Under the pieces are notes generated by a model. It did no database searches. It was not told the origin of the DNA and saw nothing but the letters and a program-made list of their open reading frames with translations. Of a DNA stretch of 64,000 nt, positions 42,062 through 51,016 are shown piece after piece (position 1 is the stretch's first letter; every line of letters begins with the position of its first letter). The DNA is from an uncultured Eubacteriales bacterium. Lineage in GTDB: Bacteria > Bacillota > Clostridia > Christensenellales > Aristaeellaceae. The position numbers were made by a program, and so were the translations under genes. The stretch spans positions 124,001 to 188,000 of the forward strand of contig URJB01000001.1 of assembly GCA_900548145.1 (NCBI GenBank). The letters run 5' to 3'.

Positions 42062-43722
42062 ACGTTGTTGATCTGGATGTCTGGCAGGGAATGATGACGG
42101 CCCGGGAGATCATTTTTTCACTGGTGCCCATGCTCTGCTGTTTCTTTGCCGCCCGGGTTCTTCTGCATTATTTTCAACTGGAAAGCTACCAGTTTCCCGG
42201 TTATTTCCGTACCCTGAACCGAAATCGAAAACATGCGTTTCTACCGGGCATTTGCTCCGCAGCTGTGTGTCTGATTTTGTTTACCCTGCAAAATGCATGG
42301 TATACTCATGCCCTCCAGTCCCCAGAAACGCCGCCTTCTGCGGTAATGATCTGGTTGATCACGCTGGGGCTGCTGACCGCGGCGGTGCTGGCCGGTATCG
42401 GAATCGGCAAAGTTTTCAGCGAAAAGCACGCCAAAAAGGCCTTTGTCTTCACTGGACGCATGAGGCGGCTGATGGTGATGCTGGCGCTTGTGCTTGCGGC
42501 TTTGGGCTGGCTTTTCCAGCGCACCGTTGTCGTTTGGAATCTGTTATTCCTCTGGCCGCTGTTTCTGCCGCTGGTGGTTGCCTTGGCCGGTCTGCTGGCA
42601 TGGCCCATCGAAAAGGCTATCAGTGAATTGTACTTCCGGGACGCACGGCGAAAGCTCCTGTCCATTCCCGGGCTTATTCGTATCGGCATCACCGGCAGCT
42701 ACGGAAAAACCTCTGTCAAGCACATTTTGGGAACGATCCTCAGTGAAAAGTATACGACGCTAATTACTCCCGCCAGCTTTAATACGCCCATGGGTGTGAC
42801 CCGTACCATTCGGGAAAAGCTGACTCCCAGTTATCAGGTCTTTGTGGGGGAGATGGGTGCCCGCCATGTGGGCGATATCAAGGAGATGTGCCGTCTGGTG
42901 CATCCTACCATCGGCATTATTACGTCTGTTGGACCGCAGCATCTGGAAACTTTCAAGTCTATCGAGCGTATTGCCAAAACCAAGTATGAGCTGATCGATG
43001 CGCTTCCCACGACGGATTCTCATAGTTATTTTTACAACGACGGCAGCTATTGTCTGCAAATGTACCAGAAAACGGAGAAGCCCAAAACCCTTTGCGGCTC
43101 CGATGAAAGCGCAGACGTTTACGCGACGGACTGCCGTGTTTCCGGGGAGGGGAGTATTTTCACCCTGCATGTAAAAGGAAAAGGCAGCATTGAGTGCCAC
43201 ACTCGTCTGCTGGGCGCGCATAGTATCCAGAACATTCTGCTGGCTGCGGCTGTCGCCTCCGATTTGGGCTTGAGTCTGAAGCAGATCGCCCACGGCGTTG
43301 AAAAGCTTCAGCCCGTCAAGAATCGTCTGGAGCTCATGAACTCGCCGGGGAGCTTCACCATCATCAACGATGCGTTCAACTCCAATCCCGTTGGGGCGAA
43401 GGCCGCGCTGGAAGTGCTGCGCCAATTTCCGCAGCGGCGCATCATTATCACGCCCGGCATGGTAGAACTTGGCGAAAAAGAAGCGGAATATAACCGGGAG
43501 TTTGGCCGTCAGATGGCCGGCTGCGTCGACATCGCCATCATCGTGGGCAAAGGACGGGCTACGCCCATTCTGGATGGCCTGAAAGAAGCGGGTTTCCCGG
43601 ATGAAAACGCTTACCGCGTCGATAGTCTGGAGGAATCCACCCGTCTGCTGCACACGCTGGTCAAACCGACCGATACGGTATTGTACGAAAACGATCTGCC
43701 CGATCATTATCAGGAAGCCTGA
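42058..43722 (+). CDS. MurF-like Mur ligase with N-terminal membrane domain
   Basis: A 554-residue protein with five predicted membrane helices (about 16-36, 62-78, 95-117, 137-153, 159-182) fused to a Mur ligase. The ATP loop is GITGSYGKTSVK (about 210-221). Other MurF-like strings are FNTPMGVTRTI, ITSVGPQHLETF, NDAFNSNPVGAKAAL and the C-terminal KPTDTVLYENDLPDHY. MurF adds D-Ala-D-Ala to the UDP-MurNAc-tripeptide; ddl follows after 45 nt, which supports that substrate. Classical MurF is soluble and about 450 residues. A GTG start after GGGGGGAAGC fits, overlapping the hydrolase stop. It may be the only MurF or a paralogue. Confidence 0.85.
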   Translation: MNVVDLDVWQGMMTAREIIFSLVPMLCCFFAARVLLHYFQLESYQFPGYFRTLNRNRKHAFLPGICSAAVCLILFTLQNAWYTHALQSPETPPSAVMIWLITLGLLTAAVLAGIGIGKVFSEKHAKKAFVFTGRMRRLMVMLALVLAALGWLFQRTVVVWNLLFLWPLFLPLVVALAGLLAWPIEKAISELYFRDARRKLLSIPGLIRIGITGSYGKTSVKHILGTILSEKYTTLITPASFNTPMGVTRTIREKLTPSYQVFVGEMGARHVGDIKEMCRLVHPTIGIITSVGPQHLETFKSIERIAKTKYELIDALPTTDSHSYFYNDGSYCLQMYQKTEKPKTLCGSDESADVYATDCRVSGEGSIFTLHVKGKGSIECHTRLLGAHSIQNILLAAAVASDLGLSLKQIAHGVEKLQPVKNRLELMNSPGSFTIINDAFNSNPVGAKAALEVLRQFPQRRIIITPGMVELGEKEAEYNREFGRQMAGCVDIAIIVGKGRATPILDGLKEAGFPDENAYRVDSLEESTRLLHTLVKPTDTVLYENDLPDHYQEA

Positions 43723-43767
43723 TCATCATTCAATCTGTAACCACAAGATTTTGGAGGAAGATAAGCC

Positions 43768-44973
43768 ATGAGCAAGATTCAACTGGGCGTCATGTTTGGC
43801 AGCCGGAGCTGCGAACACGAGGTTTCGATCATCAGCGCCGTGCAGCTGATGCGCGCCGCCGACCGCCAGACCTATGACATAATTCCGATTTATATCAGCA
43901 AGAAGGGCGAATGGTTTACCGGCGATCCGCTGTTTGATATCGCAACCTATACCCCCTTTGACGAAAACCGCAAGGGCATTCGCCGGGTGCAGCTGGATCT
44001 GACGGCCGGTTCGCGGGCGTTGATCAGCCGGGAGCAGGGTAAGGGCCTGTTTGCCAAGGAACAGCAGGTGATCGTCGCCCGGCTGGACTGCGTCATTCCG
44101 GTATTCCACGGACTTCATGGCGAAGACGGCACCGTACAGGGCCTTTTGGAGCTGTGCAACATTCCTTACGCCTCCTCCGGCGTAGGTGCCTCCGCCGTCG
44201 GCATGGATAAGGTCTACATGAAGCTTTTCTTTCAGGGCTGCGGTTTCCCGGTGCTGCCGGGCCGCTGGTTCCTGCGGGCCGATTGGGAAAAGAATCCCGA
44301 AGAAGTCATGAACGACATTGAAAAGAATCTGCCGTACCCCGTGTTTGTCAAACCCGCCTCCCTTGGGTCTTCCATCGGCGTCACCCGTGCCAACGACCGT
44401 GCTTCTTTGAAGGAGGCGCTGGAACTTGCCTTCGAATTTGACCGCAAAACGCTGGTGGAAAAGGGCCTGTGCGAGCCGCTGGAGCTGAACTGCTCCGTGT
44501 TGGGTTACGATGGAGAGGCCGAGGCCAGTGAAATTGAAATGCCCATTTCCGGCGGAGACCTGCTGACCTTCATGGATAAATACGGCAGCAACTCCACCAA
44601 GGGTATGGCTTCCTTGAAGCGTGTCCTGCCCGCGCCCATTGAGCCGGAATTGAAGGAACGTATTCAAAAGCTGTCCGTAGATATTTTCAAAGCCATGGAC
44701 TGCAAGGGCGTGGTGCGGATCGACTACATGTTCGACGCTCCATCTCAGGAACTGTATATCACCGAGATCAACACCATTCCCGGTTCGCTGGCCTTCTACC
44801 TCTGGGAAGCCTGCGGCCTTCCCTACGCCAAGCTGATCGACCGCATGGTGGAATGCGCCATGAAAGCCGAGCAGGATAAGGAAGAAAACAATTACGCCTA
44901 TACCTCTGATATTCTCAAGAACATCTCCATGGGCGGCAAAACAGGCATGAAAAACGGGCTGAAAAACGCCTGA
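43768..44973 (+). CDS. ddl: D-alanine--D-alanine ligase family protein
   Basis: Joins two D-alanines with ATP for peptidoglycan. It is an ATP-grasp enzyme of 401 residues, longer than many Ddl (about 300-370). N-terminal LGVMFGSRSCEHEVSIISA and PVFHGLHGEDGTVQGLLEL, KPASLGSSIGVTRA, and the C-terminal RIDYMFD and ITEINTIPGSLAFYLW are conserved. The omega loop (FMDKYGSNSTKGMASLKR) has no Tyr at the usual place, so second-substrate specificity should not be assumed. GGAGGA precedes the ATG. It sits between the MurF-like gene and dxs. Confidence 0.93.
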   Translation: MSKIQLGVMFGSRSCEHEVSIISAVQLMRAADRQTYDIIPIYISKKGEWFTGDPLFDIATYTPFDENRKGIRRVQLDLTAGSRALISREQGKGLFAKEQQVIVARLDCVIPVFHGLHGEDGTVQGLLELCNIPYASSGVGASAVGMDKVYMKLFFQGCGFPVLPGRWFLRADWEKNPEEVMNDIEKNLPYPVFVKPASLGSSIGVTRANDRASLKEALELAFEFDRKTLVEKGLCEPLELNCSVLGYDGEAEASEIEMPISGGDLLTFMDKYGSNSTKGMASLKRVLPAPIEPELKERIQKLSVDIFKAMDCKGVVRIDYMFDAPSQELYITEINTIPGSLAFYLWEACGLPYAKLIDRMVECAMKAEQDKEENNYAYTSDILKNISMGGKTGMKNGLKNA

Positions 44974-44995
44974 AGCACAAAGGAGCTTTAGAAGG

Positions 44996-46873
44996 GTGGA
45001 TTTATCGCAGATTATCAGTCCTGACGACATTCGAAACCTTAGCTACGAAGAATGCGAAGATCTGGCGGACGACATCCGCACCAAGATCATTCAGACCGTT
45101 TCCAAAAACGGCGGCCATCTCTCATCGAATTTGGGGATCGTAGAGATCACATTGGCACTTCACCGTGTGTTTCATATGCCCGAGGACAAGATCATTTTTG
45201 ACGTGGGCCACCAGACCTATACGCATAAGCTGCTGACAGGCCGATATAACGAATTTCATACGCTGCGTACCTATGGCGGGCTTTCCGGGTTTCCCAAGCG
45301 TTCCGAAAGCCCCTATGACTGCTTTGAAGCCGGTCACGCCTCTACGGCTATTTCGGCTGCGGTCGGTATGGCGCGTGCCAGAGATGCCCGGGGCGAAAAG
45401 CATCATGTGATCGCAGTCGTGGGAGACGGTGCGCTGACGGGCGGCATGTGCTATGAAGCCCTGAACGACTGCGGCAATACCAAAACCCGACTGATCGTGC
45501 TTCTAAACGATAATGAAATGTCCATTGCTCAAAACGTGGGTGCGTTGAGCCAACATTTATCCAGTCTGCGGGCCAGCCATGGGTGGAACACGACCAAGTC
45601 ACACGTTAAAAAAGTACTTGGCAAAATTCCGCTGGTAGGAAAACCGGTGTATCGCTGTATGCACGGGCTGAGTACCATGATCAAGAGTGTCACGATCAGC
45701 GAAGGCTTCTTTCCTGCGCTGGGCTTCCGTTATCTGGGGCCGATCAACGGCAACGATCAGGAGTCGGTAGAGGGCATTCTGCGTCAGGCGGAACGGCTGG
45801 ACGAACCTGTGGTCATCCACTGTATCACCAAAAAGGGGTATGGTTTCAACCGCGCCGAAAAAAATGCCGAGCGTTTCCATGGAACGCCGCCTTTCTATCT
45901 GGATGAAGAAAGACCCTCCGCCTTAAGCGGCAAGGGCAATGGCGAAATCGCTACGGAGGAACTGCTGAAGCTGGCGAAGAACGATCAGCGGATCCAGTTC
46001 ATTACTGCCGCCATGCCGCTAGGCACTGGGACGACCGCTTTCCGGGACACCTATCCGGCCCGTTACTTCGACGTCGGCATCGCGGAAGAACACGGCGTTA
46101 CCATGTGCGCCGGAATGGCCGCAGGAGGCTTGAAACCCTACTTCTTCGTATACTCTACCTTCCTGCAGCGCGGCTACGATCAAGTGCTGCACGACGTATG
46201 TATGCAGCGCCTTCCGGTAACGCTGATGCTGGATCGGGCCGGAATTGCCAACGAGGACGGCCAGTCCCATCAGGGCTTATATGATTTTGCCTACTTGCGC
46301 CACATTCCCAATATGACGGTGCTGGCTCCCGCCGATGAAGAAGAACTGCGGCTAATGACGCGCACCGCCTGTGCGTTTGACGGCCCCTGTTCGATTCGCT
46401 ACCCCAAAAGCGCGGTTTCTCTGCCAGAGGGATACAGTGTTTCTTCTTTCGAGATTGGCAAATGGCTGACCCTTCGGGAAGGAACGGATGCGGTGATTCT
46501 GGCGGTCGGCAGCATGGTTGCAACGGCGCTGCGCGTCGCGGAGGCTCTGGCACAGGACGGGATCTCGCTTACCGTGGTGAATGCGTCCACCGTAAAGCCG
46601 TTGGATATGGAATGCCTCCGCCGCGTTTTCGAAATGGAACGACCGATCTTTACGCTGGAAGAACACGTCCGTATGGCTGGCTTCGGCAGTTCCGTGCTGG
46701 AGGCCGCCTCGGAAATGGGCTTCCAGCCGCAGGTGAAGCTGTTGGCAGTGGATGATTACTTCGTCCCGCACGGCGACCACGCACATTTGCTGCGAGATAC
46801 CGGGCTGGATGATGAAAGCGTCATTCGGACGATACGTACCGAACTGAACCGGGAGGAATCAACGAATGTCTGA
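44996..46873 (+). CDS. dxs: 1-deoxy-D-xylulose-5-phosphate synthase
   Basis: First enzyme of the MEP isoprenoid pathway: pyruvate plus glyceraldehyde 3-phosphate to DXP, with thiamine diphosphate. The 625 residues match. Motifs: SSNLGIVEITLALHRVF, VGHQTYTHKLLTGR, the ThDP site GDGALTGGMCYEALND ... LNDNEMSIA, and DRAGIANEDGQSHQGLYDFAYL. A GTG start at 44996 follows AAAGGAGC. tlyA overlaps its end by 8 nt; the dxs-tlyA-nadK-argR-recN order is conserved in Firmicutes. Confidence 0.97.
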   Translation: MDLSQIISPDDIRNLSYEECEDLADDIRTKIIQTVSKNGGHLSSNLGIVEITLALHRVFHMPEDKIIFDVGHQTYTHKLLTGRYNEFHTLRTYGGLSGFPKRSESPYDCFEAGHASTAISAAVGMARARDARGEKHHVIAVVGDGALTGGMCYEALNDCGNTKTRLIVLLNDNEMSIAQNVGALSQHLSSLRASHGWNTTKSHVKKVLGKIPLVGKPVYRCMHGLSTMIKSVTISEGFFPALGFRYLGPINGNDQESVEGILRQAERLDEPVVIHCITKKGYGFNRAEKNAERFHGTPPFYLDEERPSALSGKGNGEIATEELLKLAKNDQRIQFITAAMPLGTGTTAFRDTYPARYFDVGIAEEHGVTMCAGMAAGGLKPYFFVYSTFLQRGYDQVLHDVCMQRLPVTLMLDRAGIANEDGQSHQGLYDFAYLRHIPNMTVLAPADEEELRLMTRTACAFDGPCSIRYPKSAVSLPEGYSVSSFEIGKWLTLREGTDAVILAVGSMVATALRVAEALAQDGISLTVVNASTVKPLDMECLRRVFEMERPIFTLEEHVRMAGFGSSVLEAASEMGFQPQVKLLAVDDYFVPHGDHAHLLRDTGLDDESVIRTIRTELNREESTNV

Positions 46874-47672
46874 TAAGGTACGGGTAGACGTGGCTATGGT
46901 TCAGCGCGGGTTGACTCCCAGCCGGGAACAGGCTCAGGCGTTGATCATGGCTGGGCAGGTGTACCGCAAAGAAGTCAAGATTCTGAAAGCGTCTGAAAAG
47001 GTAGGGGAAAGTGACGATCTTCATGTGAAGGGAAACTCCAATCCCTATGTGGGCCGGGGCGCTTTGAAGCTGGATAAGGCGCTGCGGGTCTTTCAGGCGG
47101 ATGTAACAGACGTAGTGGCCATGGACATCGGCGCGGCGACCGGCGGGTTTACGGATGTACTTCTGCATAATGGAGCGTGTCAGGTTTATGCCATCGATGT
47201 TGGCTACGGTCAGCTGGATTGGAAAATTCGCAGCGATCCCCGAGTTGTGGTGCTGGAACGTACCAACGCCCGCTACCTGACCCATGAAGAAATCCCCTGC
47301 GTGCCGGATGTGACGGTCATGGACGTATCGTTTATTTCCGTCAAGCTGATTTTGCCGAAGGCGGCGGAACTGATGGAGCACAAGGGAAGGTTCTATATTC
47401 TGATCAAGCCCCAGTTCGAAGCGGGTCGTGAGAACGTGGGTAAAAAGGGAGTCGTCCGCGATCCTGCCGTGCATGTTCAGGTCATCGAAAACATCCGCGC
47501 CTTCCTGCCGGAAATTCACTATCACATGGCGCAGCTGGATTTTTCCCCGATCACCGGGCCGGAAGGAAACATCGAGTATATTACAGAACTCCTTCCCGGC
47601 GACGAGGTCGGGGTGGATGACGCTCGGATTAGGGCGGTTGTAGAGCAGGCTCACGCCACGCTCTATGCCTAA
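46866..47672 (+). CDS. tlyA: TlyA family rRNA 2'-O-methyltransferase
   Basis: A 268-residue protein with an N-terminal S4 RNA-binding domain (RVDVAMVQRGLTPSREQAQALIMAGQV, about 4-30) and an FtsJ-like methyltransferase domain (MDIGAATGGFTDVLLHNGA, about 80-98; VMDVSFISVKLILP; LIKPQFEAGRENVGKKGVVRDP). TlyA methylates 2'-OH groups in 16S and/or 23S rRNA; some homologues are called haemolysins. It overlaps dxs. No clear terminator is seen in the 148 nt before nadK. Confidence 0.94.
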   Translation: MSDKVRVDVAMVQRGLTPSREQAQALIMAGQVYRKEVKILKASEKVGESDDLHVKGNSNPYVGRGALKLDKALRVFQADVTDVVAMDIGAATGGFTDVLLHNGACQVYAIDVGYGQLDWKIRSDPRVVVLERTNARYLTHEEIPCVPDVTVMDVSFISVKLILPKAAELMEHKGRFYILIKPQFEAGRENVGKKGVVRDPAVHVQVIENIRAFLPEIHYHMAQLDFSPITGPEGNIEYITELLPGDEVGVDDARIRAVVEQAHATLYA

Positions 47673-47751
47673 GCTTTTCCATTTCAAAATGTTAGCTTGG
47701 AAGGCAACTTCAAACCAAATTGGAAACGTCTGAATAAAAAATAAAGCCGGT

Positions 47752-47797
47752 TGCATAAGTATTCGTTGTTGAATACTTATGCATTTTATGTTACAAT
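47752..47797 (+). promoter_or_regulatory. nadK-argR-recN promoter with perfect inverted repeat
   Basis: -35 TTGAAT (47769-47774), 17-bp spacer, -10 TACAAT (47792-47797). A perfect 13-bp inverted repeat, TGCATAAGTATTC (47752-47764) and GAATACTTATGCA (47771-47783), covers the -35. Each arm read as TGcAT-N4-ATtC resembles an ARG-box half-site pair, which suggests control by the ArgR encoded downstream. The two box centres are 18 bp apart, less than the usual 21. Confidence 0.6.
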
Positions 47798-47820
47798 GTT
47801 TCGGAAAGGCAGGGTGGAAA

Positions 47821-48687
47821 ATGAAATCCATTTATGTGGTCATGCATCACCGCAAAGACAATATCGAAGGGCTGGCTTGTCAGCTGGTTCGGGCACTGAC
47901 AGAGGCGGGGATCACCGTTTTTGCGGAGCCGTGGCTGTTCCACCGTCTGGAGCATCGAAAGGATATCACGCTGGTTCAGGGCAACCCTACCTATTGCGAA
48001 GCTGTGCTTTCCGTTGGGGGCGACGGCACGTTTCTACGGGCAAATACTATCGCCGTCGCCTATGGACTGCCGATTCTGGGCATCAATCTGGGTACGGTAG
48101 GTTTTCTGGCGGAAGTGGAATGGGAACAGCTGGCCGAAGCGTGTCACAGCCTTGCCATGGAGGAATACAACATCCGTGCTCGCATGATGCTCTCCGCCAC
48201 GTTGGAAAGTTTCACAGACGACAGTCAGAAATCATGGTATGCCTTGAACGATGTGGTGTTGAGCCGCGGCAGGTATTCCCGGCTGATCAGCGTTAACGCT
48301 GCCGTCAACGGGCAGGATGTGGGCCGTTTTATTGCGGATGGGCTGATTGTCTCTACGCCGACGGGTTCTACCGGGTATTCGCTTTCCGCAGGCGGGCCGA
48401 TCGTCCATCCGGATGTGGAATGCATTTTGCTCACGCCTATTTGCGCCCATTCGCTGCAGCATCGGCCCGTAGTCGCTGCTCCGGATCATCACGTGGAGCT
48501 CATGCTGGATGAGACCTATACCACGCGGGGCGTTCAGTGCTCTGTAGACGGTCAGGAAGTCATGACCCTTCAGCCGGGCGAACGTCTGCTGGTCACCCGT
48601 GCGCCCTTTGACGCCATGCTGATCGAAACTCAACCCCAGAGTTTTTTTACCACGATCCGTCTGAAACTGGCGGAATGGAGTCGATAA
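47821..48687 (+). CDS. nadK: NAD kinase
   Basis: Phosphorylates NAD to NADP. The 288 residues carry the hallmark GGDGT at 66-70, GINLGTVGFLAEVE, the Asn/Asp motif LNDVVLSRG, and the glycine-rich DGLIVSTPTGSTGYSLSAGGPIVHP. The start at 47821 (MKSIYVV) has GGGTGG upstream and fits the family; the longer frame begins within the promoter. It is the first gene of the nadK-argR-recN transcript. Confidence 0.96.
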   Translation: MKSIYVVMHHRKDNIEGLACQLVRALTEAGITVFAEPWLFHRLEHRKDITLVQGNPTYCEAVLSVGGDGTFLRANTIAVAYGLPILGINLGTVGFLAEVEWEQLAEACHSLAMEEYNIRARMMLSATLESFTDDSQKSWYALNDVVLSRGRYSRLISVNAAVNGQDVGRFIADGLIVSTPTGSTGYSLSAGGPIVHPDVECILLTPICAHSLQHRPVVAAPDHHVELMLDETYTTRGVQCSVDGQEVMTLQPGERLLVTRAPFDAMLIETQPQSFFTTIRLKLAEWSR

Positions 48688-48717
48688 CTTTCGAACCTTC
48701 AAAGGAGGCCTTTTCTC

Positions 48718-49173
48718 ATGAAAGCATCCCGTCAGGTGACGATATTGGAAGTCATTCATAATCAGGAGATCGAAACGCAGGAGGAACTGGCGGACGCACT
48801 GCGGGAGCATGGATTTCAGGTTACGCAGGCTACGATTTCCCGCGATATTAAAGAGCTTCGTCTGGTGAAGGTGCTGGGTAAAAACGGCACCTATCATTAC
48901 GCGACCGCCGCCAAAAGCGACAACGGCCTGAGTGAGCGTCTGATTCGCATGTTTTCCGAAACGGTGCTGAGCATCACCAGCGCCTACAATCAGATCATTC
49001 TTCGCACGATTTCCGGCAGTGCCAACATTGCCGCCGAAACCATCGACCGCCTACAATGGCCGGAAGTGCTTGGCACGATCGCAGGCGACAACACCATTTT
49101 GCTGATTGTCCGCACCATCGAGGAAACCGGCACTTTGATGGAGCGTCTGAACGACATGATGCACCGCAGCTGA
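48718..49173 (+). CDS. argR: Arginine repressor
   Basis: A 151-residue hexameric regulator of arginine metabolism. The N-terminal winged helix (about 1-70) has QVTQATISRDIKELRLVKV, and the C-terminal oligomerisation and arginine-binding domain has VLGTIAGDNTILLIVRT with the conserved GDNT. AAAGGAGG precedes the ATG. Its own promoter, upstream of nadK, carries an ARG-box-like inverted repeat, which points to autoregulation. recN follows after 24 nt. Confidence 0.96.
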   Translation: MKASRQVTILEVIHNQEIETQEELADALREHGFQVTQATISRDIKELRLVKVLGKNGTYHYATAAKSDNGLSERLIRMFSETVLSITSAYNQIILRTISGSANIAAETIDRLQWPEVLGTIAGDNTILLIVRTIEETGTLMERLNDMMHRS

Positions 49174-49197
49174 TTGAAGGGAAAGGAAGGGCTGGAC

Positions 49198-50913
49198 ATG
49201 CTGATCTCGATGACCGTGCGCAATATTGCGCTCATCGAAAGCCTGACGATCGAATTTCATCGCGGAATGCACGTCCTAAGCGGTGAAACAGGCGCGGGTA
49301 AGTCCATTCTGGTGGACAGCATCAATTTGGTGCTGGGCGAGCGTGCCGACCGCAGCCTGATCCGCTCCGGCTGTGAAAAGGCATCGGTGGAAGCGCTGAT
49401 CGACATTTCCGATTGTCCTCGTGCGCGGGAGATTCTGGCCGAACAGGAGCTTTCCGATGATCATGGGCTGCTGACTATCCAGCGGGAGATCACCGGCGAA
49501 CGAAATATTTGCCGCGTCTGCGGAACCATTGTCCCGCTTGCTTTTCTGCGCCGGCTTTCCGAACTGCTGGTGGACGTGCATGGGCAGCACGAGCACCAAA
49601 GCTTGTTGGACGCTAAAAATCACATGGGCTTTCTGGACTCCTTCGGCGACGCGGCCTTTCAGCAGAAAAAGGGCGAAGTGGCGCGATCCTACCAGATCTG
49701 GCGGGAAAGCAGCAGCCGTTTTTCCGCGCTGCGCAAAGAAAACGCCCAGCGAAACGAACGTCAGGAATATTTGCAGAGCCGGGTGAAAGAACTGGACGCG
49801 GCGCAGCTGACGGTGGGGGAATCGGACAAACTTTCCGCCGAACGGGAGCGCTATTTGGGCGCGGAAAAAATCGACAGTGCCCTGCATACGGCCTATGAAC
49901 AGGTTTATTACGGAGGCCGGGAAGAAAGTGCCGTCGTAAAACTCCGTCAGGCAGCCGAAGCCATGAACCAGATCAGTGATCTGGACGAGGAATTTAAAGC
50001 GCTGGCTTCTCGATTGGAAAACGTTCAGTATGAAGTCGAAGAAATCGGTCTCGAGCTCCGTGACCTGCTGGAAAAAGAAAATTTCGACCCGGAACGCAAC
50101 GAGCAAATTCTGGAGCGGCTCGACCTGATCCGCCGTTTGGAACGCCGCTACGGCATGACGGCGGACGAATTGGTGGCACACCACGAAGAAATCCGGGACG
50201 AGCTGAAACGGCTTGGCAGCATGGAGGAACGGCTGCATCGAGCAGAAAGTGACTACAAGCAAAAACTGGCCTCCTATCGAGCTCTTGCGGCGGAATTGAC
50301 AGAGAGCCGCAAGGCGCTGGCAGCTTGGTTTGAAAAGACCATTGAAGGGGAACTGCGGGATCTGGGAATGCAGAACACGAAATTTGCCTGCGTGTTTGAA
50401 GCGCCAGAACCCGGAAAAAAACGGATTCCCACCGCCGAGGGCGAAGATCACGTGGCGTTCTATATCGCGCCCAACCCCGGCGAACCGCTAAAGCCGCTGG
50501 ATAAAACCGCCTCCGGCGGCGAACTGAGCCGTCTGATGCTGGCACTGAAAGCGGCGGGTGCAGCCCATGAAGGCATTCCCTGCATGATCTTTGACGAGAT
50601 CGACACGGGGATCAGCGGCCACATCGCCGAGGTGGTAGCCGAAAAGATGGCCTCCATTGCCAAGTATCATCAGGTTCTCTGCGTGACCCATCTGGCGCAG
50701 ATTGCCGCCATGGCGGATACTCAATATCGTGTCCAAAAAAACGTCATTGACGAGCGTACCTATACCACCGTCACTGAACTGGATAAAAACGGGCGCATCG
50801 ACGAGGTGGCCCGCCTGATCGGAGTCAGCAGCGACCAGCAGGCCAGCGGTTTTGCCCACGCCCGAGCGCTGCTCAACGCCGGCGCCAAATGGAAAAAGGA
50901 ACATCTGGCATAA
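49198..50913 (+). CDS. recN: DNA repair protein RecN
   Basis: An SMC-like ATPase for double-strand break repair; 571 residues. Walker A is SGETGAGKSILVDSI near residue 28, DVHGQHEHQSLLD (about 135-147) is family-typical, a long coiled coil (about 160-370) follows, and the C-terminal ATPase half has TASGGELSRLMLALK and IFDEIDTGISGHIA. The start at 49198 (MLISMTV) is chosen from the GAAGG site; the earlier frame adds MKGKEGLD. Last gene of the nadK transcript; no terminator hairpin was found in the 103-nt gap to rnfC. Confidence 0.97.
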   Translation: MLISMTVRNIALIESLTIEFHRGMHVLSGETGAGKSILVDSINLVLGERADRSLIRSGCEKASVEALIDISDCPRAREILAEQELSDDHGLLTIQREITGERNICRVCGTIVPLAFLRRLSELLVDVHGQHEHQSLLDAKNHMGFLDSFGDAAFQQKKGEVARSYQIWRESSSRFSALRKENAQRNERQEYLQSRVKELDAAQLTVGESDKLSAERERYLGAEKIDSALHTAYEQVYYGGREESAVVKLRQAAEAMNQISDLDEEFKALASRLENVQYEVEEIGLELRDLLEKENFDPERNEQILERLDLIRRLERRYGMTADELVAHHEEIRDELKRLGSMEERLHRAESDYKQKLASYRALAAELTESRKALAAWFEKTIEGELRDLGMQNTKFACVFEAPEPGKKRIPTAEGEDHVAFYIAPNPGEPLKPLDKTASGGELSRLMLALKAAGAAHEGIPCMIFDEIDTGISGHIAEVVAEKMASIAKYHQVLCVTHLAQIAAMADTQYRVQKNVIDERTYTTVTELDKNGRIDEVARLIGVSSDQQASGFAHARALLNAGAKWKKEHLA

Positions 50914-50958
50914 GTTTAGACAAATTTGGGAATTCATCTTTTCTGTACGAATGGATTG

Positions 50959-50967
50959 TGCTATAAT
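50959..50967 (+). promoter_or_regulatory. Extended -10 promoter of the rnf operon
   Basis: TGC-TATAAT (50959-50967) is a perfect extended -10, about 50 nt before rnfC. The -35 is weak (TTTTCT at 50939-50944). No clear Rex-type palindrome was seen. Confidence 0.6.
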
Positions 50968-51016
50968 GTTTATTATAGGCATTAAATTGATATTTGTACA
51001 GGAAGGATGAATTTTC

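Noticed and set aside
50914..51016. Rex-binding site before the rnf operon
   Set aside because: The A/T-rich stretch has TTGATATTTG-like segments but no TTGTTAA-N4-TTAACAA type palindrome.
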